Shown in pieces: positions 22,990-33,959 of a DNA stretch of 64,000 bases. Source of the stretch: Glomus cerebriforme (taxonomy: Eukaryota > Glomeromycota > Glomeromycetes > Glomerales > Glomeraceae); contig QKYT01000559.1 of NCBI GenBank assembly GCA_003550305.1, positions 15,582 through 79,581 on the forward strand. Direction: 5' to 3'. The notes below the pieces were generated by a model. It did not search any database and was not told the DNA's origin. It was given only the letters and a program-made list of their open reading frames with translations. The stretch's first letter is position 1; each line of letters begins with the position of its first letter. Position numbers and translations under genes: made by a program.

Positions 22990-24240
22990 TCTGCTCATAT
23001 TGTATATCTTTGATTATTTTAAAAACTCTACATGAGTACGGCTCACCAATATCTCCCATCTTTGAAAATATATATTCAATGTTATCAGTTACTGACCAAA
23101 GTAAAGTGAGAATAATGGTTCAGATCAAATTACATTTCCATTTCTTGTTGTGTGCCTTATTCTGCCACAAATGTAGTATATTTCAAACTATTCTATGATT
23201 CTGCTAGCTTCTTCTGGCATGATACTTTTTAACTCATCAAAGACTATTGGAATTTTATTATGGAATAAGAATACTAATACTGAGATATGACAAATTAGTA
23301 AGCTAAAATTTTCATCATTTTCATATTATACACTTAGGCCAAATTCTTGTACTTTACAATATACATTTTAGGATAAATGGAAATGATAACCTTTATTTTG
23401 TACCTTTTGGAATTCTGCACAAATAGCTTTAACTGCAGCAATTTCAAAATTAGTTAAAATAAACTTAGGTTGTAGATTAATATTATGTTCATCACTAAAG
23501 TTGATTAAATCTTAAAATAAGGGTTTATAGTATTCTTCAGATTTACTGGATATTAGTATATAAACCAATGGCATTATATGTAAATTGTCATCTTCTTCAA
23601 TACGTCCATAAATTGTATATAATTGTCTGAATATTGTAGGAACTGTCTTGAAAGTTCTGTCCATCCAAAAAGATGATTATGCTAAATATATAACATTAGT
23701 AGTTGTTGTAAATGTTAACACTCTTTCATTACCTATGGTTGTATCTCTAACTAAAAATTCTAATCTATTTAGAATTTTTTGCATATGTTCAGAAATGATA
23801 AGACTCTTCAAAGATGATAGTTCTGCAGGTAAATCAATATGCCAAACTCGTTTAACTGTTTAGCAAAGTGCTTCATATAATGGTAAATATGGATATATTT
23901 CTTGTGATGTACCAGCTATGACAGTTTGAATAACTTGTACAGGTTGTTTATTAGTTAGTTGAATACGATCCTTTAAAATATTAATACTCTTTAAAACTTT
24001 AATTCTGCTTATTTCTGCTGCATGGTTATGATCTGTTATTTTTATGAGATGATGTTAATCCTCAGTTAATATGGTTATTGCTTACCCTTCACATTTTAGT
24101 ATATACCATTTTTTGCAATATCAATAGTACAAATGATTCCTATTTTTATCTTTAACCATAAGGTAACCATGAACATTGAGTTTATTTTTATTATGAATAG
24201 AAGAAACAACTTTACAAATATCTATTAAGAAAGTTTTTCT
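22990..24240 (-). pseudogene. MULE transposase remnant with FLYWCH-like zinc finger
   Basis: The minus strand first shows a FLYWCH-type finger near 24170-24030: LYY, a TGA where the conserved Trp belongs, YCKKW, then KCEG and DHNHAAE. The transposase core follows: MDRTFKTVPTIFRQLYTI near 23670-23610 (first Asp kept), PLVYILISSKSEEYY near 23573-23530, and FILTNFEIAAVKAI near 23460-23420. The family has Asp in this second block, so it is mutated to Asn. EFQKVQNKGYHFHLS lies near 23415-23370. At least eight in-frame stops are present, mostly explained by C-to-T or G-to-A changes. The enzyme would have cut and pasted the element. Confidence 0.75.
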
Positions 24241-24849
24241 GTGAAAAGTAAATTTTACTATAATTAAAAGTAAAAGCCAAGAGAAAAAAATTGATTTTAC
24301 ATTTTTTTTTCTTTAATATATTTATAGAGCAAAAGTTTATATAATTAAGGGATCTCATATTAATTATATTACAAATTAATTAACATAACAATCATAATAA
24401 TAAATATTTAATAATTTACTTAATAATTGTGACTTATGAATGTATTACTGTAGCTATGAAATTACAATAGTAATAATAGTAATTAAAATTATTGAAATAA
24501 AAAAAAGAACTTGTTAATTATGAGAACAATGAAAATTTTTAACGCAACTATGAATATATTGCTGTGGCTATGAAAATAATAACAATTGTAATAAATTTTA
24601 CTGTTAAAAATAAAAATNAGCTTATTAATTATGACAAAAAACTTTTTAATGCATGACTATAATTCTTATTATTATCATTTAATTCAGTAATAGATTTACT
24701 TATTATATATAAATAATATGATCTAAATGGAAAATTATTTGACTTTTGTGACTTGTGTTTAGTTTTATAGATAAATGTAATAAAAATAGTTTTACATAGT
24801 TTATACATCTTTTTTTATTTATTAATAATAATTTTTCAAAGGATTTTGT

Positions 24850-25228
24850 AATTTATCGCCATGGCGATGCATCGCCAGTATCACGTGATTCATAATTCTG
24901 GCCGGAATTAAATGATCTGCAATGAAATTGCCTTTTAGGAATTTTGCGTAATCCAAAATTTCAATTTTTGAGAAACAAAATTGCCTTTTTGGATCGTGTA
25001 ATGTTACCTAAGATCCAAATAAGGATATTTTGGCCAGCGTTATAAAATTTAGGCAAAATTAAACATATGATGAATAAATGTGACAAATAGTATTTATCAT
25101 ACCGAAAAAATTCTAAGTCCCTAGAATAAATAGTAAAAATGGAAAACTACGGTGTGANGCGGNGGGTGACAAATTATTATATAGTATAAGTCACGTGGGG
25201 TGGCGATGCATCACCATGGCGATAAATT
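24850..25228. mobile_element. MITE with palindrome-rich termini, nested in the MULE
   Basis: The left end AATTTATCGCCATGGCGATG (24850) and the right end ending at 25228 are inverted repeats of about 28 bases, followed inward by CACGTGA on both sides. The termini contain the self-complementary word ATCGCCATGGCGAT. The interior (about 24890-25020) resembles, in inverted orientation, a stretch near 60275-60420. No coding capacity is seen. Two undetermined bases lie near 25158 and 25163. Confidence 0.7.
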
Positions 25229-25689
25229 ATTTTTTCTTTTTCAAAAATTTATTTATATATTACTTTAAAACTTAATAAATGTATTAATAAATAAATTAAT
25301 ATTTACTTTGGCATAAATTAATATATTACTGTAGCTATGAAAATAATAATAATTGTAATAAATTTTATTGTTAAAAATAAAAAGAACATGTATAAAATTA
25401 TGTAAATGGGAATATTTGCAACCTAATAATTGTGATTACAAAATAATCCATTTAATAATTGTAATTTATAATTAAATTTACTTAATTAATTACTTAATTA
25501 ATTAAAGAAGTGTAAAAATTATCTTAAAAAGGCTAATGTCAGTGAAATAACTTTCAATTAAACATTTGTCAGTTAAATAACCATTTCAGTAAAATGTTCA
25601 TGTAAGTGAAATAATCGTCAGTGAAAATTTTGTTGGCAAAATAATCATCAGTAAAACTTATGTCAGTGAAATGAACTGAATCCCTTTTT

Positions 25690-26110
25690 TGGGATGTATT
25701 AGACGAATTATCAGAGAAAGAGACCACAACATTTTTGTTATTTTTTTCTACCATACTGGTTGCTTCAATAACTGGCTTCTCATCTATTTTAATCTTTTTT
25801 TTTGACCATTCTTTTTTGGAATCTCTGTAGCCAGAAGGGATATAGATGATACTTCTGATACTACTTTAAAAGTCTGTTCCATCTTATCCAAAGCAAGCTG
25901 ATTGGAAAAAGATAAAATAAGCCCTTGTTGGAGATGTTTACTATTATTTTATATTTTATAAACATGCCAAGCATCAATATGGAATTTTTCAGCCATTTTT
26001 TTGATACATTAGGTATCTTACCTCTTGACTCTCTAATCTCTTTAATATTAGATTCTGACAACTGAGTTGCATTGGATCGATAAAATTTTTCATGGAGATG
26101 GGTAACCATT
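25690..26110 (-). pseudogene. Degenerate HTH-like small gene
   Basis: On the minus strand from 26110, a stretch reads QLSESNIKEIRESRG, then after a frame change AEKFHIDAWHVYKI, and then LALDKMEQTFKVVSEVSS and IPKKNGQKK. The first part looks like a helix-turn-helix segment. I remember similar N-terminal segments in Rhizophagus hypothetical proteins, possibly transposon-associated. The coding sense runs into the right end of the MULE, so it could be part of that element's cargo. Function is uncertain. Confidence 0.35.
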
Positions 26111-26149
26111 TTTTTAGTCAGAATATATATGCAAAAAATTACCAATAAT

Positions 26150-26370
26150 TTTTTTAATACTTTTCAATATGTATTAATATTTTCTGGTAATCAATACATA
26201 CTAATGCCTTTTAATATGAGTCAGTGTTTTTCAATATATATCAATATTCACCAATACATATTGGTGTCCTTCAATGCATATCAGTATTCTTTTTCAGTAT
26301 GTATCAATAAGTATAAATATGTCTCAATGCCTTTCAGTATGCATTTTTTTCAATAAGTATCAATAAGCAT
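26150..26370. repeat. Degenerate minisatellite around TTTCARTATGTATCAATA
   Basis: About a dozen imperfect units of 12-20 bases share CAATAYRTATYAATAT or TTTCAGTATGTATCAATA. The open frame across 26129-26356 is a by-product of the repeat and is not a gene. Confidence 0.65.
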
Positions 26371-26649
26371 TAGATTTATCAAAAATAATCCTCTTTCTTA
26401 TAAGTTTAAGGCCTTAGCTGAATTTTTTTGCCTAAAGTAAAAAAATATATATCAATAAAATGTTCCAGATTCATACCTTAAAAGATCTGGATGTGGACGA
26501 TTCATCTGACTACATATATTCCTATATACTTGTAATACTTATCGCCATTTTCAAATTACTGTGATCAGGTGATTTATCGATCAATTATAAAAAAAAAATA
26601 CCAAAAATAATTTTTATGTGATTGATTACCACATACAGTATATTATGAA

Positions 26650-27050
26650 ACTTCTTAGATGTAAATCCATCTCAAGATTTACAAAGCATTAATTTACTAA
26701 ATTCATATAAAGAAGTTAGCTTGTCTGTAGTATTTAATCTATCAATCCATTTTTATATTAATTTAGCATGTTGAAGTGTAATAATTTTTAAATCAATACA
26801 TTTTGAACTAGTTTCTCTAGTTGTATAAGGTTTTGGTTTATCAATTGGCCTACTATTAGGATGTAAATTTAAAAAAAAATTTTAATAAATTCATATACAA
26901 TTCTTCTAATACAAGTTCCTTATGAGGTAATACTTTATCTGAAAATTCTTTAAAGTATAGAATCTAATGAAAGGAATAATATCATTTTTTTGATAAGCTT
27001 GTGGGTCACTGCTAATTCATAAAGCTGGCACACTTTTGGGTATGACCTGA
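26650..27050 (-). pseudogene. BTB-BACK-TLDc gene remnant, 3' part
   Basis: The minus strand from about 27040 reads SSDPQAYQKNDIIPFIRFY (end of a BACK domain), then after a one-base shift KEFSDKVLPHKELVLEELY. The linker to the TLDc domain follows, with DLKIITLQHAKLI near 26788-26750 and KWIDRLNTTDKLTSLYEF near 26742-26689, and it fades at SxDGFTS near 26655. In glomeromycotan BTB-TLDc proteins this comes right after the segment found at 30692-31440, so the two remnants are probably halves of one gene. Function of intact members: probably substrate adaptors for cullin-3 ligases (BTB) with a TLDc domain. Confidence 0.65.
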
Positions 27051-27616
27051 GGGATGTAGCTTTAGAAAATGATAAAAATTATCATTTTGAAGATGATAAT
27101 TCTATAAATTATATTAAAATTATACGAGATTGATGAATTCTGTAATTGAAGGGAGGTATTAATAAAGTATCGAATTAAATAAATGAAATCCAACATTTTT
27201 GTCAAAAAGATTTAAATATGAAAATTTTTAAATCTAAATTCAACAAATATTTATTTGTTAAAGGTTAATAATTAATTTCCTAAATGTATAGACAAAGTTT
27301 TGTAACTTTAAAGAAAATTCGGCAACTTGTCTGTACAATGTTCAATAATTATGGATTTTGGATTAAATGGTAATAAGAGAGAAAATATGATAGCAGACAT
27401 TATTAGGAAACTTATCAAAATGTTCATTTTCCATATGCAGTATTACCAGTATACTAGTTCACTATATCATAACAGTTAACTCTTTTTTTGTATATAATGT
27501 ATATATTTTTAGTGCCAGATAAAAATCCCATAAAATTCCTCATAAAATTCGAGATGATGTTTATTTTTATAATAATATCTCTTTATATCGCAATTTTATG
27601 GTGCATAATTTTTTTT
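27051..27616. other. Spacer between the BTB 3' remnant and the kinase segment
   Basis: No gene or repeat is recognised. The stretch is not clearly part of the duplicated kinase segment, whose recognisable similarity begins near 27617, so it may be another insertion or an old flank. Confidence 0.35.
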
Positions 27617-30600
27617 TAAATTTTTGATATTGATAAATAATTATTATCAGCATCAACTTTTAAACAAAAGTTTATTGCAGAGCAAAATTGATACATAATT
27701 TTAAATAATATTTAATTTATAATATGAAATAAACTATTTAAATTACAGACTAAGAAACTTTGTAAGTCATCTTACTACTCTAATCTTAGTGTTTATATAA
27801 TAAATAAAATAATAAATAAAATATAAGTAAGAATATTCTTTAAATCTAATTTACGAATTTAAATGTCTAAAAAAAATCATCAAAAAAAAAAGTCAGTAAT
27901 TTAAATGAAATTTGAAATGTTTTATCATTTAAAAAAATTCTTTACCATCAGGAATTTCCAATTCATCTTGTTCTTCTGAATGAAGATTTGGGTTATTATA
28001 TACTTCACCTTTGTCTGTAAAATAAAATAAAAACAGAATTATTATTTGTTATAAAAAATAATTTCATAAATGTAAGATTATTTTACGTACCATCATCGAT
28101 ATAAGCATGAAGTTGCATTGTTTCTTTATTATTATAATCGGAATCTAAAAAAATTTTTAAATAAATTAAATAATCATAATTGAATTAAATAATACAATAA
28201 ATATTTTACTTGCCATTTTTTATTTGTAGTTTTTTAAATTTTTTGGATAATTTTTTACTATTAACTAAAAAATTTAAAATGTAAAATTAATATTCATTCA
28301 ATTATTTTAATACTATAAAACAAAAATTACCTTTAAAAATACTGCTTATCTTTTTCAATGTACTGTTATTCTTTTGATTATTCGAATTATTATTTGATTT
28401 ACCAAAATCATAAACTAAGGACAAAAGTTCAATCAATACTATCTCGTAATTTAATATTAATTTAAAAATACTTACTATTGTCAGGGATATTAAATTCATC
28501 ATATGAATGAAATGATTTACTGTAAAATTCTAAAAAAAAAATTTATAAATTAACAATTTATTAATAATTTTAAATAAAAAGTTGTTCATTTATACCTTCT
28601 TGTTCTTCTGTTATCATTTAAATCAATAAATTAATATATTTATATTTTTAAAATAAATGAATAAAAGCTAAATAAAACATTATAATACCTTCTGTAGCAT
28701 TCCTTGGTTCAGGAAAATTTTCAAATTGATGAACTTTACTTGTAAATAATCTGCTTGTATAATTTGTTTCTAAATTATTTGTTTTATTCGTTTCTAAATT
28801 ATTATTTGCTTCTGATTCATTTGGCATATTTTGATATAATCTATTAATTTCTTCTATTTTATCATAAAGTGTATTAATATTAGGTCTTTTTAATGGATCA
28901 GCATCCCAACATTGTTTCATTAAACTTTCATATTCTAAAGGAGTTCCTGATATTATTCTTGGTCTTATACCATTAATTATATTCATTGCAAGATAATAAT
29001 CATGTTCATAATTCATAAATGGTGGTTGTCCAGACGAAATTTCCCACATAAGCATCGCAACACTATAAATATCAGATGCAAAAGTAGTTTGTTTTCCAGC
29101 AATAACCTCAGGCGCTATATAAGGAAGATTTCCATATATACTATTTAATTGTTTATCAGCTGGCCCACAAAATCCAAGATCACTAATANNGAATCTTTGA
29201 NTAATTTGNNNANATAATATATTTCCAGAATGCAAATCTCTATGAATTGCATTCATTTTGTGAATTCTAGAAAGTGCAAGAATTATATCGTAAGCAATTT
29301 TNATTCTTTCTTTCCANGTNANTTGATTATGATTTTTTTGTAAATATTCTCTTAAATTTATAGTCATTTTGTTCATTACAAGCATGTAATTTCCATTTGA
29401 TGGATTTTGTGTTAAACCATAACATTTAACTATATCTGGATATTTATTGCATATTGTAAAATGTGATTTAGACTATAAAAAATAAAATTAGTTGGATTAT
29501 TAATTTATTATAACAATATTAATTTTGTGAATAATTTTAGATTACAAACCTCTTCAAACCATCTTTGATTTGCATTTTCCACATTTTCTAAACTTTTAAG
29601 TATTATATTTTGTCCTCCAAATCTTTTTAATTGTTTTTGTTTAGAATCCCATTCAACATAACATCCATCAATCCATTTTGCTGTATAAATTTCAGAACAT
29701 CCGCCTTTTGTTAGATATTCAATATTTNGGAAATTATTATATGGGATCCATTCAATTATCGNNTNTGGNCTCTCAGTTTCCATTTGACATTTTTGTATTA
29801 AATTATCAATATCATTATTTCCAGATGTCCAATTTGAAAANTTTGCTTTTAAATAATTTCGAACACAATATTCACAATATAATGTTGCTAAACATTCTTG
29901 GTTACAATTTTCACAAACTCTTTTTGTTCCTCTATTAAAANNAATTTTATTTTTGTCATACNTTTTATTTATTTCCTTTATTGCAAAAGATTTTTCATCA
30001 TCTGTAAAAGGNTTATCAGCAAGAACCATTTTTTGTAAAAGTTCAAAATATTTGTTTATGTCATCGTGAATATTATAATTTATTAATGCCATTGCGTTAC
30101 TAATTGCAGCAAAAATTAATTCTTTTCGAATAGTGGACATAATGAATTTTCTTATTTTAAAAATTTTTAATTTTTCGAAAAAAAAAGCCAAATTAAAAAA
30201 GTTTAAATTGTGAAAATTTTTTTTTCAGAATGGAGTTTTCGTATTTCTTAACTCCGAAATTAACCAAATTAATCGTGTAATTGTGTAATCGTGTAACAAA
30301 GTTTGATCATGAATTTTAATGTCACGTGCTACAAGATAAGAGTTTAAAAATTTTTTTTTATCCGAGAAATGCATCACTTTTTAATAACTTTCTCCTTAAT
30401 AACCATACATGTAAATAAAATTTCAGAAACATCATGAGAAAATTTTGATATTCTTTTATTAATTAAATTATATATGTCAAAAAATAAATTAATGGATTTT
30501 TTTTTAACTAAATTAAAATGTTAAATTTTTTTTTGTAATTAAGTTTTGGCATGAGTGATCGGTCTTTGTGATTCATTTGACATTTTTGTAGAAGTTATAA

Positions 30601-30691
30601 TGATATTTCACTCGAGTATGTTTTTGGATGTTAANAAAATACGATTCCAAGAATTTGAGACAAAAAAAAAAAAATAAAATAAAACTAAACT
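27617..30691 (-). repeat. Kinase-bearing duplicon, copy 1
   Basis: This segment is collinear with 51985-54955, including the coding exons, introns, about 450 bases upstream of the start codon and about 300 bases downstream of the stop. Similarity ends sharply at the shared word AAACTAAACT (30682-30691 and its partner at 54955). Beyond it copy 1 continues into BTB coding sequence and copy 2 into unrelated DNA. Confidence 0.8.
27929..30140 (-). CDS. Protein kinase with Cys-rich N-terminus, copy 1 (8 exons)
   Basis: Exons on the minus strand: 30140-29550, 29472-28689, 28607-28596, 28529-28476, 28414-28331, 28264-28214, 28144-28091 and 28014-27929, giving about 571 residues in one frame. A Cys motif CX2CX3CX5CX2C lies near residues 76-92. 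The kinase domain runs from about residue 140: glycine loop near 145-151, the Lys of ILKSLEN at 182, HRDLHSGN near 274-281, DLG in place of DFG near 295, and APE near 317. The C-terminal tail is low-complexity and ends DELEIPDGKEFF. Intron 6 uses a GC donor. It looks able to phosphorylate Ser/Thr; the substrate is unknown. Scattered undetermined bases occur near 29188-29340 and 29727-30012. The family is very large in Rhizophagus. Confidence 0.85.
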
Positions 30692-31440
30692 GGATGTTGA
30701 GTTAGTCCCATTTAAGAATATATTCCCAAATTTCATTTTAAGATTATCATTTTGAACAAGCCAGAGTAAAATTTTTTCTAGAATTAAAGAGAAATTTAAT
30801 GATTTGAATATCTTATTCGGTTTTTTGGACATTAAATCAGTGCAACACTTTTATAACTCCAAGAAAGAATCATTTTTAAATCTTGTTGATATATCAGATT
30901 AAAATTCTGTTCTAACCAGTTTGCATTATCCTTTATCAAAGAAGATTGTAAATAACTAATTAACTAACTAATTATTGTAGATTAAGTTCGCTGTCGGTAA
31001 CCAAGATTTTAACGATATCCAAAGTATTATACCCCTCTGAAGAAAGCCTTCCTCCATAAATATACCTAAAATAAAAAATATTTATACAAATAAATTTACA
31101 AAATAGTAATATATTTTAATTCTTTGTCACTTTAAGATTATTTGAAAAATTTCTGGTAAAATATTTGTAATTTAAATTTCCATCATTTTTCTTTTTATTA
31201 GTTGATAAAATTCTTCGTAAATAAGTAGAACGATAATTTAAAATAACCATATGAGCTCGAAATATTTTTACATAAAGGTCATCAATTGTAATATCATAAT
31301 ATTCATTATCATCTAAAATCTCAAGTACAGTAAATTTTGAGATAATTTTGGTGAATCCCCTTTCTTTTCCTCTTTTTTACTTTAATATTTACTTTTAAAG
31401 ACCATTTATTTTTTTAAGAAATATCAATTTTCTTATCATT
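30692..31440 (-). pseudogene. BTB-BACK-TLDc gene remnant, 5' part
   Basis: The minus strand shows a BTB domain: EILDDNEYYDITI near 31325-31288, VKIFRAHMVILNYRSTYLRR near 31271-31212, ILSTNKKKNDG, then YIYGGRLSSEGYNTLDIVKI near 31068-31010. The BACK start follows, with SLIKDNANWLEQNFN near 30937-30893 and KIFKSLNFS near 30804-30778. After a one-base loss the sense ends in WEYILKW and codons for TQHP at 30692. Several frame changes and stops make it dead. The sense stops exactly where the kinase duplicon begins and appears to resume at about 27040. Confidence 0.7.
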
Positions 31441-31529
31441 TTAAAAAAATTCAATTTTAAACTTGTAATTAGGTACTCCCTTCCTACATACAAAACATTA
31501 TACTAATTAAATAATTAAATTTGCTAAAA

Positions 31530-32999
31530 TTAATACATTCTGTTATACCAATTAAATTCTTCATCATAATCGAAATCCTTAACTTTAAATTTCTTAATAA
31601 CACCTAATTCAGTATATTTGTTTAAAATTATTTTCATGTTTTCATCATTTACATCTAAATTATTTGTATAATTATTAACAATTATCAAAGAAAGAGATTT
31701 TCGTGGTTCACGACACATCCAACTTATAAAAAAGGACTCTAATTCTTCTAAAAATGATTTTACTTGTACTCGACTACTAAATATTATTTCATAAAAATTT
31801 TTATGTGAATATTTTACAATTATTTCCGATGCTTCTTTTTTACTCAAAAATTCACCTCCGCACCAAATGTTAATACTTTCTAAATATTGACAACTATTTA
31901 AAACCATTTTCATTGTTTCTGATTCCCTATTTTTAAATCCAATGGATAATTTTCTAAGATTTGGACAAAATTTAGCAATAGCTAAATTCAATGAATCATC
32001 ACTATAATCCATTTCATTACCTATATAACATTCTTTTAAATTTTTTCCATTATTTTCTAAAAATTTTATCAATAATTCCAATCTTGGATATGCACGTCTG
32101 ATTTTTAAAATTTGTAAATTTGGTAAAATAGCATATTGTAATTTTTCAAAATCTATAAAGTCTTCTTCAATATAAAAGTATAAGTTAACTTCTTGTAAAT
32201 TAACTAATCTAGCGATAAATAATAATGAGAATTCATTATATAAATTATAAATATTTAAATAATTCAATTTGATTAAAGTATTAGGAAGTTTTTCTATTAA
32301 GGGAGTTAAAACTATTATTCTATTACGACATACTATACCAAAGGATTTTAAATTTCTTTGAGCAGAAATTAAATCTATTAATCCCTCTGAAAGAAATAGT
32401 TCAGTTATTATGTTTAATGTTGATATATTGTGACATATTTGAGATAGTTGATAAAAAAATTCGGATGAAAAGCTAGAGATACAATGTAATTCTGAGAGAT
32501 TTTTTAAACAAACTTCTGCTCCAGGATAAAATTCAATTCCATAATATTCATATAATTGTAATTTTTTTAAAGAATCATTTTGAATAAAAAAGAGCTTAAT
32601 TATTTCTTGTGTTAATATAAAGGTACAATTGCTGAAATCATTTAATAATGTAATAGATTGTTCCTTTTTATTCTTAAGAAGAAGCAACTCAAGTTTGGAT
32701 CTTATTCGGCGAGTTGATAGAAATTTACAAAAAGTTGCATAATTAAACATTGGAGGTTTTGAAGTTGGAGTTGAAATAATAATTCCATTATTATATAAAA
32801 TTTCTTTTGACTCATTTGGAAGACAAGCAATTAAGGTACGGAAATTTGAAGTTTTATATTTCCAAACATTTCTCCAAAAAATTCTTACTGAAATATTACA
32901 CCAAAGATGGTTAACTAATAAACATGAATGTAAATTAATTATATCATCTTCTAAATATTCTAAAATTTCGTTCAAACAATCGGCAGGAAGTTGAGCCAT
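31530..32999 (-). CDS. F-box protein A
   Basis: An intronless 489-residue protein. The N-terminal F-box spans about residues 3-45 (LPADCLNEILEYLEDD, SCLLVNHLWCNISVRIFWRN). In the family this binds Skp1 and links substrates to an SCF ubiquitin ligase. The rest has irregular leucine-rich, LRR-like repeats (for example LIKLNYLNIYNL, LRKLSIGF, CQYLESINIW), likely the substrate-binding surface. The C-terminus ends in a ...LGVIKKFKVKDFDYDEEF tail shared by its relatives. It is the most divergent of the four F-box genes here; genes B, C and D are clearly closer to each other. The target is unknown. Confidence 0.88.
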   Translation of the reverse strand: MAQLPADCLNEILEYLEDDIINLHSCLLVNHLWCNISVRIFWRNVWKYKTSNFRTLIACLPNESKEILYNNGIIISTPTSKPPMFNYATFCKFLSTRRIRSKLELLLLKNKKEQSITLLNDFSNCTFILTQEIIKLFFIQNDSLKKLQLYEYYGIEFYPGAEVCLKNLSELHCISSFSSEFFYQLSQICHNISTLNIITELFLSEGLIDLISAQRNLKSFGIVCRNRIIVLTPLIEKLPNTLIKLNYLNIYNLYNEFSLLFIARLVNLQEVNLYFYIEEDFIDFEKLQYAILPNLQILKIRRAYPRLELLIKFLENNGKNLKECYIGNEMDYSDDSLNLAIAKFCPNLRKLSIGFKNRESETMKMVLNSCQYLESINIWCGGEFLSKKEASEIIVKYSHKNFYEIIFSSRVQVKSFLEELESFFISWMCREPRKSLSLIIVNNYTNNLDVNDENMKIILNKYTELGVIKKFKVKDFDYDEEFNWYNRMY

Positions 33000-33000
33000 T

Positions 33001-33945
33001 TTTTTTTTAATGAGTTAAAAGGAAATGAAGTTACTTTTTAAATCATAAGTTTATGGATTACTAATTTGCTACTTTTAACTATGTGACAAATCATGATAAT
33101 TATCAAACTATACCCTAATTGGATCACAAAAAAAGAAATAACAATTTAATTTATCTGAGTAATTTTTTTTTTACATTTGTCATTCTTGTCATTGGTAGAT
33201 AATACTGACTCATGCGACTTAAATGACAATTACTCTTTGAAATGACATAATGACATAATGACATGTGACAATGTGACATGTCATCAATGTCAAATGTCAT
33301 TTGTCATTTCATATGATTGTCATAATGGTTTATATACTGTATTACAAGCTTAAATATACAAAAAAAAAAAGTTTTAAAACAATAAAAAACTGATTTAAAT
33401 TGTTTTAAAACATCTTGTTTTAAAACACGTGCCGACCCTAATTACAATTTGTTATTATTTTTTATAACATTTTTTTATAACATCAATGTTGTTTTTTGAT
33501 GCTCTCCTCCTCTCCTCCTGCTACTTCTGAGACTATTTCTAACGGTAGTGTAGAAATATGCATCTCCATGCTACTCCTACTGCTAAATACTTTTTTAATT
33601 TTTAGTAACAAAATCTTGGATTTAATATTTATAATTTTAAAAAGCATAACTTTATTATTTAACAATCTCAGATCAGTGTTTTAGTACGATATTATTCTTC
33701 GCAGTATTTCAAAAAGCTTTGTGCCTATTTATGAAATGTTACTGAATACTTTAACCTGTAGCTTGATTAATTTCCTTTTGTATACTGTGCCTTCATCTCG
33801 ATGATCTTAATAAAGGATTATTGGAAAATTTCATTCATACAAAAGAACATTGTTAATTTGGGGGCATATTCTTAATATACAAGAATTCTTAATTAAACAT
33901 AAATTTTCTTATCATTTCTTTAAAAATTCCTTTAATAATTAAATT
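33001..33945. other. Intergenic stretch with a TGACAT-rich block
   Basis: Apart from the short repeat block at 33236-33320 (listed separately) no gene is recognised. A 62-codon plus-strand frame and a 60-codon minus-strand frame overlap at 33483-33684; both are probably accidental. Confidence 0.4.
33236..33322. repeat. Cluster of TGACAT/ATGTCA words, near-palindromic
   Basis: TGACA occurs about six times in the first half and its complement TGTCA about five times in the second half, meeting at GTGACATGTCATC (about 33272-33284). The block could fold into an imperfect hairpin. It lies about 240 bases upstream of the start of F-box gene A. Confidence 0.7.
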
Positions 33946-33959
33946 TTTCATATCATGTG

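Larger units (their letters stand above)
22328..25676 (-). mobile_element. Mutator-like element (MULE), dead
   Basis: Terminal inverted repeats of about 140 bases (22328-22470 and 25536-25675) flank a minus-strand transposase remnant. The repeats are built of degenerate units around TTCACTGACA, repeated every 15-20 bases. The size of 3.35 kb fits a MULE. I could not identify a 8-9-bp target duplication by eye. A separate 380-bp MITE lies inside at 24850-25228. Confidence 0.75.

Noticed and set aside
22315..25680. CRISPR-like array from the regularly spaced TTCACTGACA words
   Set aside because: The units are degenerate, spacers are only 5-10 bases, and the blocks are inverted copies at the two ends of a MULE in a eukaryotic genome; they are terminal repeats.
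26129..26356. 75-codon plus-strand frame
   Set aside because: It is created by the minisatellite around CAATATGTATCAATA and has no independent coding signal.
33483..33684. Overlapping open frames on both strands
   Set aside because: Both are about 60 codons, largely hydrophobic or Lys-rich, without splice partners or known motifs.
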